64,000 nucleotides of DNA from Myxococcales bacterium (GTDB lineage: Bacteria; Myxococcota_A; Polyangia; Polyangiales; GCA-016699535), in assembly GCA_016699535.1 (NCBI GenBank), contig CP064980.1, forward strand, positions 992,001 to 1,056,000, in the 5' to 3' direction. The position numbers were made by a program, and so were the translations under genes. Every line of letters starts with the position of its first letter. The stretch's first letter is position 1. A model generated the notes under the pieces. It did no database searches, was not told the DNA's origin, and saw only the letters and a program-made list of their open reading frames with translations. Positions 37,977 through 47,779 of the stretch are shown piece after piece.

Positions 37977-38525
37977 ATGAACCAATTTATCTACGCGATT
38001 ACAGTTGTTTTCCTAGCCTTCGGGTGCGCGAGCGTTAGCGGTCGGTTTGAGCCGTCCTCGTCTAAATTTGAGCGCGGCATAAAACCTTCGGTGTACTGTG
38101 CGAAAGTGATCTATCAACAAGATATCAATGAAATCAGCCATTTTGATTTCGAAATACTTGGTACGTACCGTGCCTCTGGAAATAAGTGGGCCAATCACGA
38201 GGACGTTATAAAGGAAACACGTAGCAAGGCGGCGGAGTTAGGCGCAACACACGTGATACGAGCTTATTCTGACACTACGCAACGTGATACTCGGCCGACA
38301 TATTATCATACTAGTTGTATTGGAAATACGTGCAATACCAATCCCATTGGCGGGGGAACGATTAGCCTACCAGAGGGTGGATTTGTTTTTGTTTGGGTGA
38401 AGCAAAACGAATGGCAAAACATGCCTGAACATCTGAGGCCAACAGTCGATGAGCTAGAGTGCCTATCGGTTGGGCGGCGAAAGGAAATTGAGCAGGGAAG
38501 AAAATCAAAAACGGGTAAAGGATAA
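37977..38525 (+). CDS. Small lipoprotein
   Basis: A 182-residue predicted lipoprotein. ATG 37977 follows a CAGGAA site and starts a signal ending FLAFGC (lipobox). The segment SKAAELGATHVIRAYSD resembles the lipoprotein families with an A..LGA.hv strand-helix. Two Cys (CIGNTC) lie in the middle. The C-terminus is basic. Function unknown. Confidence 0.7.
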   Translation: MNQFIYAITVVFLAFGCASVSGRFEPSSSKFERGIKPSVYCAKVIYQQDINEISHFDFEILGTYRASGNKWANHEDVIKETRSKAAELGATHVIRAYSDTTQRDTRPTYYHTSCIGNTCNTNPIGGGTISLPEGGFVFVWVKQNEWQNMPEHLRPTVDELECLSVGRRKEIEQGRKSKTGKG

Positions 38526-38666
38526 TGCCTTGATTTTCGAAAAGCTGCCAACGTGGTTTTAAAGAAGCCTAACTCTCGACAAAACCCATCATTTTTTTGG
38601 ATATACGCAATGCGTGCATCTCCGAAACAAAGTTCCCCTAAACATTGTCGGTCAGTCAATCGACGA

Positions 38667-38697
38667 GTTGCTTACAAAAACGCGTTGGCACATTCCT
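38667..38697. repeat. 31-bp exact repeat, second copy
   Basis: Starts GTTGCTTACAAAAACGCG and is identical to about 31004-31034, some 7.7 kb away. It lies between the lipoprotein stop and the STAND gene stop. No gene is supported around it. Confidence 0.6.
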
Positions 38698-38712
38698 ACT
38701 CGTCCCCCGATT

Positions 38713-41700
38713 TTAGTAAAGAAGGAACTCGCAAAACTGCACATATCGGTCGAAAAGTTTTGTGCACATTTTTTCATTGTCATTGACCGCGAAAGACTTA
38801 ATCAAGTTAGCGAAGCCTTCATAACCAGAATGCGCTTTTAGGTATTCGAAAACCTCTCTTTTGAATGACGGTTTTCGCAATAAAGCAGCCAGGCAGTAGT
38901 GAAGGTGCTTTGAGTTTTTTGAATGCCAAGATACGTGAGGATAATTATTTTCTTTTAAGAGGGAGAGTACCAATTTCGGACTCTTCATCACACATAGTGT
39001 GGTCTCGACGATTTTATCCCAACTTTCTTTTCGTTCTATGATAATGTTGTTATTAAAATCTTTGAGCTCATCAAACAGATTACTAATTTCGTTATGAGTA
39101 GTTGCATCGTTGAACTTATTTACAAAAATTTCATCTTCGTTTTCTGAGCTGTGATTCGCTTCGCGTTCTGAAGGAGCTTCCAAGTTAGGGGTTACCTTAT
39201 ATTTAGTGCACAACTCTAGGTAGCTAAGTATATACTCTCTAATGTCGTTGCTCGAAAAACCGTAGCGGATTTTCCTATTGCGGAACTCTTCCACGACTTG
39301 ATAGGCTCTTTCGAAAGCAGTTTTTTTGTCACCTTCGTTGTAAAAGTGGCTTTTGCTATTGAAAGATAAACTACGAACTTTTCTTCGTATCCCTCAGATG
39401 ATTCCATAGAATAGAGTCGTGGCTGATATTTTGAAAGCTCTTTTTCCATGACTGATAAAGGAACGTGAAGCGAAATTTTTTCTAAAAGAGTCGAAGTTAA
39501 AGCTTGGTTCCATAGACCATAGTCTTGTTGTTCTAGATTCCGCAATAGTTTTTCAGCCAGATCAATATCGAATTTGGCGATAGTTTTAACGAGAAATTTT
39601 GGCCCATATTTTGTTTCGTCACCATCACTAATTTTGAGAGCTCTGGTTGTAAGAACAAAAACCTTGTCCACGTAAGATTCGAGGTCTTTTCGATCAATAA
39701 AATTACTGGACAACATCGTATTCAAGGCATGCACAAGCCCCCAACTGACAATATGATCTTTGTGCCAAAGGTGACGTAGGGTTCCATGGTGAATTCCTTT
39801 CAAAAAAAGGTCTTTTGCTTTCTTATCGTTTTTGCCAGCGTTTAGAATAGAGAGTTCGAAATATTGATCCACGAGTTCGGGAAATCTGTCTTTTGGTGCA
39901 TGGGACTCTTCCTCCAAACTCAACAAATCGGAACCACTTACGAGCCTCATAAAAGCGTTAGGACTGCGTAGACGAATTCTGTACAAAGATTGTAGTAAAG
40001 AAGGAACACGTGTCCGTTTGAAGAGTATTTCACGTATAAGTTGATTTTGATCCTGTGACCTATAGCCATCTGCGATGAGATAAGCCCATATCTCAGATAG
40101 TTCTTCTAAAACACTACCGTCTTTTATCTCCGTGGTATCTAGATAGTTTCGGAAACTGAGAAGAATATTCTCGAGCTTCTCTTCACCGCGTAACATTTCA
40201 GAATAAGATTTGAAAAGTGCTTGGTATATTGAGATATCAAATCCGATTCTATAGCCATCGTTTTGAAGTAGTCTTCCAATATCCGATTTATCTAATACGA
40301 AGCCCGTAAGTGCGAGGTGAAAGGCGATACAATAGAAGCGCCAGTCATGTCGGTCTCTCTTTATGTATTCGTCATGTTTGCCTTCAATGAAATCAACTTC
40401 TTTTTGGCATAAACTCATTGTGTAGAATTTTTTGATAAAGATTAGTTTCTCAGCGTATCGAGAAGTAGCTGGGTCTACTTCCTTCAAAAGCAGGTTTTCT
40501 GATGTTGGTTTAATTGTTGGTCCTAACAACAAATGTAGGTGTTCTAAGCACGTAAGGTGAGCCAAGAGCATTTCTATTTCCTGGTCTTCGAGTACATCAA
40601 TCAGTTTTTCTACTAGATTGAGTTGTATACAAGCTTCGAAAAATGCGAAGAAAACTTTTTCTTCTTCTGTCAATTGACTCAGATGCTGACGCGCGTTTGG
40701 CAACTGCTCACAAGAGCATCGGATTTGCTTCAGAAGTTCATCCGGTTCAACTTTATCTATCTCGAGCAGAAGATAGAAGAAGTCTGTTAAATGCTTTTCG
40801 ATTGGATCTACTAAACTCTGGTGTTTAAAGTTCGCAGAAAACTTGTACTTGTCAAAAAGTGCACGGGTGTTTTTGTAATTCGCGTAGATTTCTCCGCCAA
40901 GTCTATTTTTGTGATTTTCTGAAAGCCTTCGAGCGCAAGAAAGGCTATTACCTAGGACTTCTTCAAACACTCTTAGGAGGTCTCTTTCTGAAGCGTACCT
41001 TGTGTTTCTCTTCCAAGCCTCTAAATCTTCTTCGAGCTTGCAAGAATCAACAAAAAGTTTTCTTTCTAACTCCAGCTGAGGATCTAACATAAGCTCTTCG
41101 AAAGTATTGTCAGTTTGGAGCGCGAGAGCCAAAGCGAAATTCTTAGATTCAAGATAGTATGGTGAATCAGCGCCCCAAAGTGGATTTTTTCCTAGGTACA
41201 GTTCCAAGAGATTGATCTCGGTGATTCGACATATGTCTAACTTTTCTTCTGCACAGTGTTTCAGGTAAGGTATGAAGAGATTTTCGAGCAAATCTTTGCT
41301 TCCAAGAATCGTTGTGTCTCGAAGTATGCGAACCGACTTTTGGTAGCGTTCTTCCAAATGTTGTATGTAAAAATACTCTTGAAAGCGCCTGTGTCGATAA
41401 ACATAGGTAGGCTCAGAGCCGTTCTCGCCCTCGCAGTCGAAAAACAGAGAGGCGATATAGGAGAGTACATCATTTGTAGAGCAGTAATCATTCCTCGGAT
41501 ATCTATCGAGAAGTATCTTTTGGATCTCGTACTGTGGAAATCGAAACTGATAGCTCTCTTGAAATTTAGTCGAGATTTGACGATTAATACCAAGAATTTC
41601 TTTTTCTTTAGGGTAAGGAAGACTCAAAGAGGCGAGTTGCTTATGGAGTTCGGTTGCATAGAGCAAATGCCGAATATGAATGTCTAACAGTTCAAAAGCG

Positions 41701-42884
41701 CTGCTACGCTCGTCGAGTTTTTGAATTTCTTCCCAAAACAAATTTAGAATCAACACATCTCTGATTTCGTCGACAAGATTTGGATTCGTTTCTTGCAACG
41801 ATTTGAGCTTTTCTGTCTTCTCCTTGTTTTCTCTCTTCTCGAAAAATGTTGTCACATGGTCACGATTAAGCTGACCAATGTTGACCTCATTCAAATCCGG
41901 GAAATAAGTTCTGGCTCTTGTCTTATTGCGATTTCCCGTCCGGCACGAAATAAGAATCTTCGAGACATTATCTCTGTCGCAGAGCTCCTTAACAAAAGAT
42001 AAAGTGCGATCAGCTACATCTTCTGCCAATTCGTCTAATCCGTCTAGCAAATAAAAGAAATTATATTTTGCACCTTGGATCTCACATTCATTTTGTCTTT
42101 GCGACAAAATTGTTTCGAGGCTAGATGAAATGCAGTTTTTTAAGTTTACGATAACTGGAACGCCATGATTCAACATTTGAGTGTTCCAGTTGGAGGACCC
42201 ATCGGAAAATCCAGCTAGTTCTCGAAACAACTTATGAACAAGAACGCTTTTACCGGAGCCAGGGTGGCCTGTAAGCATCATAAGGGTAGACGAAGAACCT
42301 ACCAATGAGTCCTTCAAATTTCTAATCACGCAATTATCTGCGCTAATCGGTAGATCGACAAAATGTTTGGATGCAACTAGAGTCTGGTATGGTGGATGAG
42401 TACTATTTTGGATAAATTTTAGGATATCTCCTTTTCCAAAGTACAAGCTTGCGAGGTCAAGGTTACTTGGTTTGTTCAGTAGGGATTGGAAGCAGCTCGG
42501 AACTATCCATATGATATCTATCTTGTGGTTTTTACCAAGTTTATCAACTTGTTTTTTTTTCTTATTCCTAAAGCTGTTTCCGGGAGCCCGATTCGTGTAG
42601 ACCTCGATGTGATCTAGTTGTTTTGGGTATGCATTGATTGCTTTGCTTATCGAGTCCTGAATTTGATCGTAGTCGATCTTGGTGTCGAAAAACTTTGCTT
42701 GGAATCCGTACCACTCCCCATTTACACAGATCGGTTCGGTTTCTAGGCCAACCTGATTGAAATCCGCATAGATACCTTTACTTTGTCTATGTTCCCTGCA
42801 AAAAAGATGATAGCAAAGCTGCTCGAAAGCCGAATGGTAGGCTTTGTTTTTGGCTTTAAACGAATTCCAATCTATTTCGATCAT
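38713..42884 (-). CDS. Nuclease-STAND NTPase, Avs4-like, one frameshift
   Basis: A roughly 1390-residue protein. Residues 1-100 are an Mrr/PD-(D/E)XK-like nuclease (AFEQLCYHLF, LETE near 48-51, FQAKFF with Q62 and K64). Residues 185-400 are a NACHT/STAND ATPase: Walker A GHPGSGKS at 206-213, Walker B YLLDGLDEL near 278-286. The long C-terminal part is helical and repeat-like, as in TPR-type sensors. A single missing A (TTTT at 39351-39354 on the plus strand) shifts the frame; it then reads HFYNEGDKKTAFERA to 38713. This architecture matches antiviral STAND proteins of the Avs4 kind. AT-rich compared with neighbours. Confidence 0.85.
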
Positions 42885-43161
42885 TATGTTCTTTGGTGTC
42901 TGATGCTTACTCTCACTTCTAATGGCTGACTTTCCCTGAGGAATGAATTTGATTCTAGCGAAGAACCATTGATGGTATTGGTTTTTGCTATCAGAAGGAA
43001 AATGCTGCGGGACAATGATGTAATCAGTTCATTCGGTTCTGGACATTGAGGCAACAGTGTCTTGGCTGATGGCTTTATATAATGGCAGCAAACAGTTATT
43101 TTGCTAGTTGGAATTTAACCGTGTGTCCTAAGGCGAACAGCTAGCATTAATCTTCTTACAA
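42885..43161. other. Upstream region of the STAND gene
   Basis: About 277 bp without a supported gene. It must hold the promoter of the STAND gene, but no clear -35/-10 pair or operator was identified. Confidence 0.35.
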
Positions 43162-43581
43162 CTAGTTTTCTTTTTCCCCATCCTCCTTGAGTTTCGTTAT
43201 CCGAGCCGGCACCCATTCTTTATCTAAGGCGCCAATTTCCAGCTTGGCTGGCGACTGAACAGCGTCTTTTGTCTGTCGGTTTTCCAAAAGCCGCATGAGC
43301 TCCTTCATTTCTTTTGCCGCACGCTCACGTTTACTTGGTTCTGGTATATTTCCTAGGTTTACGACCACTTTGTCTTTTTCCGGTTTTACAATTCCTGAGT
43401 TTAGGAAAAAGGAAGAAAACCGCCCTTTTATTTCGAATATTTCTTTGGTTAACTCGCGATTGTTCGCACGGATTTCTTTGTGGACACCATCCATGTGGAA
43501 ATAAAGTCCAAAAAAGCCGGAAAGCAAAAAAAATCCAATAGAAACCACTTGTGCCCAGGACAGGCCAATTGTTTGTTTCAT
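43162..43581 (-). CDS. Small single-TM protein
   Basis: A 139-residue protein, not recognised. ATG 43581 follows GAGAGG on the minus strand. One hydrophobic helix (VVSIGFFLLSGFFGLYFHM) near the N-terminus is followed by a charged, probably coiled region (HKEIRANNRELTKEIFEIK). It lies between A4 and the STAND gene, in the same direction, and might be a fourth gene of operon copy 4 or part of the cargo. Confidence 0.65.
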   Translation of the reverse strand: MKQTIGLSWAQVVSIGFFLLSGFFGLYFHMDGVHKEIRANNRELTKEIFEIKGRFSSFFLNSGIVKPEKDKVVVNLGNIPEPSKRERAAKEMKELMRLLENRQTKDAVQSPAKLEIGALDKEWVPARITKLKEDGEKEN

Positions 43582-43628
43582 GTAAAAACCTCTCAATTGT
43601 TCTGACAAAATTCGTAAGTTAAGTTTGC

Positions 43629-44555
43629 TTATTCGCCACAATAACCACCGCCATTGGGACATGGGGCGCTTACTGTACATTGAAGGCTATCTCCACAAAG
43701 ATAACTGCATCTTGTAGGTGCTCCATTCACAGTCCTACAAATTGCCGCCGTTGTGGGAGTCGGTGTGCCGTCAATGATGCACTCGCCATCTTGAGTACAT
43801 GTTTTGTTGAATGCTAGCATAGCGTCGCAGGTATTTAGATCTTCACTAATCCCGCAGAACTGTTCTGGAGGATCATTTTCACTAGTGAGAACGCTTCTTT
43901 TAGTGATAGGTACTTGATAAGGTTCAGCACAACCTGCACTCAATAGCTTCATGCAAAACGTACCGTAGTCTGCATCTTGGTAGAGCAATGGTACACACTT
44001 GTGGTTGGCAATGCATTCGGTGTCGGTGACGCAGGGTTCGCAGGTTCCTACGTCGTTTAGTTTTGTGGTGGTGCAGGCGAAGGTGTTGGGGTTGCAGCTG
44101 TTGCCGTCGCAGACGTCTTCGTTTTCGACGGTACACTCTACGCAGGTTTCGTTTTTGCAGAAGGGTTTGCCGGTGATGCCATCGCAGTCGGCGTTTTCGG
44201 CGCAGCCGGTGCAGGTGAAGGTTGTGGTGTCGCAGACTGGGGCTTCGGGGGTGGTGCAGTGGGTTGAATCAATGCACTGGACGCACGTTGATGAAGCGGT
44301 GTCGCAGTATTTGTCATCGCCCATGCATTGGGCGCTTTCTAGGCATTCGACACAGGTGTTGTTGGGGATGTCGCAAACGGGTTTATCGCCCGAACAATCG
44401 TCGTTTGTGTAGCATGTGAAACAGCCGGCAGGAGGGTTATCGCTTGTGCACAGGTCGGTTTTTTCACATCCGATAAAGGTTGTTGCTGTCAGCGTTGCGA
44501 GAGAAAAAACAAAGGCGATAAAAAATGTTTTGCTTTTATTTAGACTGTTAAGCAT
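43629..44555 (-). CDS. Cys-rich lipoprotein A4, mosaic of A3 and A2 types
   Basis: A 308-residue lipoprotein, intact. Signal LATLTATTFIGC as in A3. The first 120 residues are almost identical to A3 (CFTCYTNDDCSGDKPVC). From about CDGITGKPFCKNETC (nt near 44180) onward it follows A2 instead (TTTKLNDVGTCEPCVTDTEC, GISEDLNTCDAMLAFN). The switch is sharp. It overlaps the B4 stop by one base. Confidence 0.85.
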   Translation of the reverse strand: MLNSLNKSKTFFIAFVFSLATLTATTFIGCEKTDLCTSDNPPAGCFTCYTNDDCSGDKPVCDIPNNTCVECLESAQCMGDDKYCDTASSTCVQCIDSTHCTTPEAPVCDTTTFTCTGCAENADCDGITGKPFCKNETCVECTVENEDVCDGNSCNPNTFACTTTKLNDVGTCEPCVTDTECIANHKCVPLLYQDADYGTFCMKLLSAGCAEPYQVPITKRSVLTSENDPPEQFCGISEDLNTCDAMLAFNKTCTQDGECIIDGTPTPTTAAICRTVNGAPTRCSYLCGDSLQCTVSAPCPNGGGYCGE

Positions 44556-45553
44556 TAAAACGTTCCTGCTAGTTCGATAGATGTTGGGCTAAGACGCACT
44601 TGAATATCGTTCGTGGTTTGTTTTTCTGTTGGAGCACGTGTTTGGTATTGGCCGATGAAAAACCATACGATGCCTGCGGTAATGGAAGCTGCACCTAAAC
44701 CGAGAGATGTCCAAGCAAGAGCAGGAATAGGTTTTGACGTTTCTAAACAATCTCCAGTAACAGCATCGCTTCGAGTGCAGCTGTCTCCCTTTGCAAGCCC
44801 GATAATTCCAAGTGTGCTCAATGCTGCACCCGCTCCCACGAGCACGCCCGACATCAGCCACGGATAGTGCGTCTCCATGATGGGCTCTAGTTTGGCTGAT
44901 ACAGTGCGCTCGAAGCTTTTGTCTTTGGGGATGGTGAGGGTTGTGCTGAAAGTCTCGTAGCCGTTGAGCTCGACGGTGATGTGGTGCTCTCCTGGCTCGA
45001 TGTGTTTGTGATACGGGAGGATGCCGGTGGGTATGGTGTCTATTAAGAGGCGGGCGCCGTGGGTGCCATCGACTTTGATGAAGGGGCCTGAGCCTTTTTG
45101 GAATTTGCTTAGGGCCTCTTTACAGGCTTCGCGAGCTGCAGTAGCGATGTCGCTACCCGAGATGTCGTATCTTACGGCGTAGTTTGAAGCTGAGGGGGCG
45201 GTGAGATTTAGCGCGATGGAAGTGGGCACAGCTTCTTGGGACCAAAGGGTCCAGCTTAGAGCGGCATCGGCGCCTGCATGCTTGGCTGCATCATCGGCGC
45301 AAAGCACCGCGGTGCAGCGCCTGTCCTCTTCACTTAGCTTGCGCTTGAGGCGTCTGTCTGAGACGTGAAGGACGGTATGGCCGTAAGAGCTTAGGGTCTT
45401 TTGGATGGACTCAAGCGCTTTTTGATAGTGCGCTTCTGTGACTTGAGGATTATCGGCATGCTGAAGAACAAGCACGGTATCAGCATAAGCGCTTTGCGTG
45501 AAAAAGCAAAAGCCAAGGAAAAGACAAAAGGTAGCGCTGTGAAGCTTCAGCAT
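44555..45553 (-). CDS. PEGA-domain membrane protein B4 with altered N-terminus
   Basis: As B3 in all domains: VLVLQHADNPQVTEAHYQKA, PEGA (EHHITVELNGYETF), two C-terminal hydrophobic segments. The signal peptide differs: B3 begins MRALGFLVALSFCFFTQ, B4 begins MLKLHSATFCLFLGFCFFTQ at ATG 45553. The change coincides with an inserted roughly 170-bp element. The frame is also open back to ATG 45724, the original start position. Confidence 0.83.
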   Translation of the reverse strand: MLKLHSATFCLFLGFCFFTQSAYADTVLVLQHADNPQVTEAHYQKALESIQKTLSSYGHTVLHVSDRRLKRKLSEEDRRCTAVLCADDAAKHAGADAALSWTLWSQEAVPTSIALNLTAPSASNYAVRYDISGSDIATAAREACKEALSKFQKGSGPFIKVDGTHGARLLIDTIPTGILPYHKHIEPGEHHITVELNGYETFSTTLTIPKDKSFERTVSAKLEPIMETHYPWLMSGVLVGAGAALSTLGIIGLAKGDSCTRSDAVTGDCLETSKPIPALAWTSLGLGAASITAGIVWFFIGQYQTRAPTEKQTTNDIQVRLSPTSIELAGTF

Positions 45554-45723
45554 AAAGCTTGGAATGAATCGCTGCGGCAGCTCCGTTTTCGGACATAACT
45601 TTGCGCGAGGTTTTCGTAGCTTCGAGCGCACGTGAAGAGCGAGGAGGCACGTACGACTGTACTTGCCGACGAGCGATGAGCCTGAAAGCCGAAGATGCGG
45701 AAACCTCGCGTAAAGCCCTGGCA
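45554..45723. repeat. Inverted-repeat element inserted at the B4 start
   Basis: Absent from copies 2 and 3, where B begins 2 nt after C. It contains CGCGAGGTTTTCG (45604-45616) and CGGAAACCTCGCG (45698-45710), a 12-of-13 inverted repeat around about 80 nt. It keeps the reading frame open and supplies a new start and signal sequence to B4. A REP- or MITE-like unit is likely. Confidence 0.6.
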
Positions 45724-45726
45724 TGA

Positions 45727-47436
45727 CTAAAACCTGCCCGACAAAGACAACATAAAACCATCACGGCTGGCGCGCGCTGCTGGAAGAGGGGCATCGTCGC
45801 TATCATCAAAGAGCGCCCGAATAGCGTAGATGAAGGGCACGGAAAGAAGCGGGACGGCGTGCTCCATGAGTAAACCGCCTAAGGCTTGAGTGTCGCGCGT
45901 ATTGGTGCAGACGCGTCCAACGCAATCTTCAGACAGCATCACCACAGCGCCCGTGGCCGCAAGGGCAGCTCCTGCTCCAAGAAAAGCAAAACTCCACCAC
46001 GGAAGCGAGTCATCGCTGGGCAAAAACATAGGCAGCGCAAGAGTCGTGAGCAGCGCGCCCGAGCCGCCAATCAACAAAGGCGGAAGCACGGAGTTATTGG
46101 CGCTGTTTTGCAAGGATAAGTAATTCGTATCCGACGGCAGAGCTTTTTCAAAGTCGCTGACTTTGGATGCGGCGATGCCGTAAAACACCCAGCTGCTTGC
46201 AAGCGCAGCTAAGCCAAGGCCTCCAAGCACATAGCCAAGCACACCGGGCGAAGAGTCGTCTTCAGGAAGCGAGCCATCCTCACTAAGCTCCGAGAACTCA
46301 AGCGGGCCATTCGGCTGCCAGGTCGCGGTCTCTTTGGGCGAGGGGCCGGTAAAGTCCATCGAGACTTCGTCTTTCAGAGCCTTGGCCACTTGGCTAAGCG
46401 AAGGCTCGGAAGTATCCGAAGTTCGAAAGACCACCGAGGCCAAGACCTTGGCATCACTGACATCAATGCGGTCAATGCGAATCACCGTCGGTGTAAGCAA
46501 GGTCGCAATGAAGACTTCTTTGGCCTCAAGCGAGCGGCCCAAAGAAAGCGCATCGAGCATACGCATCTCATCTTCTTCGTTCACATTATCGTAAGTCAGA
46601 TGAAGGTCACCGCGTGTGCGCACATGCGCATCCACACGCGTATCAATGTGCACCGTCATATTCTCTGCCGCCAAAAGCACCCGATGCACCCGGCCCACCT
46701 TGCCCTCTTCACACTCGACTTGAAGGCGGTATTCACCCGGCATCAGATTTGGCTCGGTCATCGGCGTTTTGCCAAATCGGCGGCCATTGAGATAAGCATC
46801 GCAGCCCGATGGGGTGCTCTCGATGCTCAGGGTGCCATGCGGCTCTGCGGCAAGCTCGGCCTCGGCCTTTTTCAGCACCTCCAAGACTTCCGGCGGATGC
46901 TCAATGTAATCGGCTTCAACATCCGGCACCAAGGTCCTGCACTTTTTCGCCTGAACAATCGCGCCGCCCTCATCGCCGTTTTCCACCATCGCGCGCGTGA
47001 GATACATGCAGCTATTAAACACATTGCGAGCGTTTTCAAGCTGACGGTTCAGCGACTCAAGCGTCAGGTCTGCCTTGCTCAAAATCTCCAGGACCATTTC
47101 CCGGGCGCGGTCATAGCGCTGCATCGCCACAAGCTCCATGGCTTTATTGGCATCGCGCGCAAGCTGGTCGACCTCGGTCTTTTCAATCGGTGTCGATTCG
47201 AACGATTCGCGAAGCTCGTACTGCGCCCGCACTTCATCGGGCTGCATGATGGCCACGTTTTGGCGGCGCAAAACAATCGCGAGCTTGTTGATGGCGTCGG
47301 CGCCATCCAGGTTTGATTCATGCGGCAAGGAGCGCACAATAATCGAGCGGCCAAAGCGCTGCGCTTGGGCACTTAAAGGAAGCAGCCAGGCGACGCAAAG
47401 CAGCCCACAAGCCATAACCACAATCAGGCGTTTCAT
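45727..47436 (-). CDS. PEGA/membrane protein C4, full length
   Basis: A 569-residue protein, intact and close to C3: signal ending LPLSAQAQ, helical region, PEGA domain (HGTLSIESTPSGCDAYLNGR), middle region with LTPTVIRIDRIDVSDAKVL, C-terminal membrane helices. First gene of copy 4. Compared with copy 3, a GC-rich block of about 130 bp lies between its start codon and the conserved upstream GGAGCATCGTA. Confidence 0.88.
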   Translation of the reverse strand: MKRLIVVMACGLLCVAWLLPLSAQAQRFGRSIIVRSLPHESNLDGADAINKLAIVLRRQNVAIMQPDEVRAQYELRESFESTPIEKTEVDQLARDANKAMELVAMQRYDRAREMVLEILSKADLTLESLNRQLENARNVFNSCMYLTRAMVENGDEGGAIVQAKKCRTLVPDVEADYIEHPPEVLEVLKKAEAELAAEPHGTLSIESTPSGCDAYLNGRRFGKTPMTEPNLMPGEYRLQVECEEGKVGRVHRVLLAAENMTVHIDTRVDAHVRTRGDLHLTYDNVNEEDEMRMLDALSLGRSLEAKEVFIATLLTPTVIRIDRIDVSDAKVLASVVFRTSDTSEPSLSQVAKALKDEVSMDFTGPSPKETATWQPNGPLEFSELSEDGSLPEDDSSPGVLGYVLGGLGLAALASSWVFYGIAASKVSDFEKALPSDTNYLSLQNSANNSVLPPLLIGGSGALLTTLALPMFLPSDDSLPWWSFAFLGAGAALAATGAVVMLSEDCVGRVCTNTRDTQALGGLLMEHAVPLLSVPFIYAIRALFDDSDDAPLPAARASRDGFMLSLSGRF

Positions 47437-47439
47437 GAG

Positions 47440-47575
47440 TGCAAATGCGGAGGGGGCCCATGCAGCTGGGGCTTTTGGCCGGGTTTTCCGGCGGTGGGCC
47501 GCGGCGCCGCGCGGGGGGACGGGGGCCCTCGGGCCCGAAAAACCGGTGGGGCGCCACCGCCGGAGGGGGGGGGGA
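47440..47575. other. Extremely GC-rich block upstream of C4
   Basis: About 135 bp of G and C runs, unlike anything else here, with GGCGCC/CACCGCCGG inverted-repeat segments. Copy 3 has only a few bases at this place before the shared GGAGCATCGTA. It may be an inserted structured element or a misassembled stretch. Confidence 0.5.
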
Positions 47576-47607
47576 GGAGCATCGTACGGTTAGGGCGTAA
47601 AAACAAG

Positions 47608-47632
47608 GGTATACTGCATAAAGCATACCCGG
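47608..47632. repeat. Short hairpin
   Basis: GGGTAT and ATACCC flank about 12 nt, with an internal TGC/GCA pairing. It lies about 180 bp upstream of C4. It might be an operator or a terminator stem; no T run follows. Confidence 0.35.
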
Positions 47633-47779
47633 TTATCGGTGTTTCCATTGGAATGTTGCGGACAGAATAGGGGGCGGGGTCTCAAAGGCTGGCGAATTCC
47701 GAACGATCCAAGGAAATAGAGGCAATTGGCTGGTACGCTCCCGTCAGCTGGGGCTCTTAGGCAGTGTTTGGCTTGGCGG

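Noticed and set aside
46390..47316. Long open frame on the plus strand opposite C4
   Set aside because: It mirrors the conserved C gene, and its product has no family-like pattern. It is explained by the codon usage of C4.
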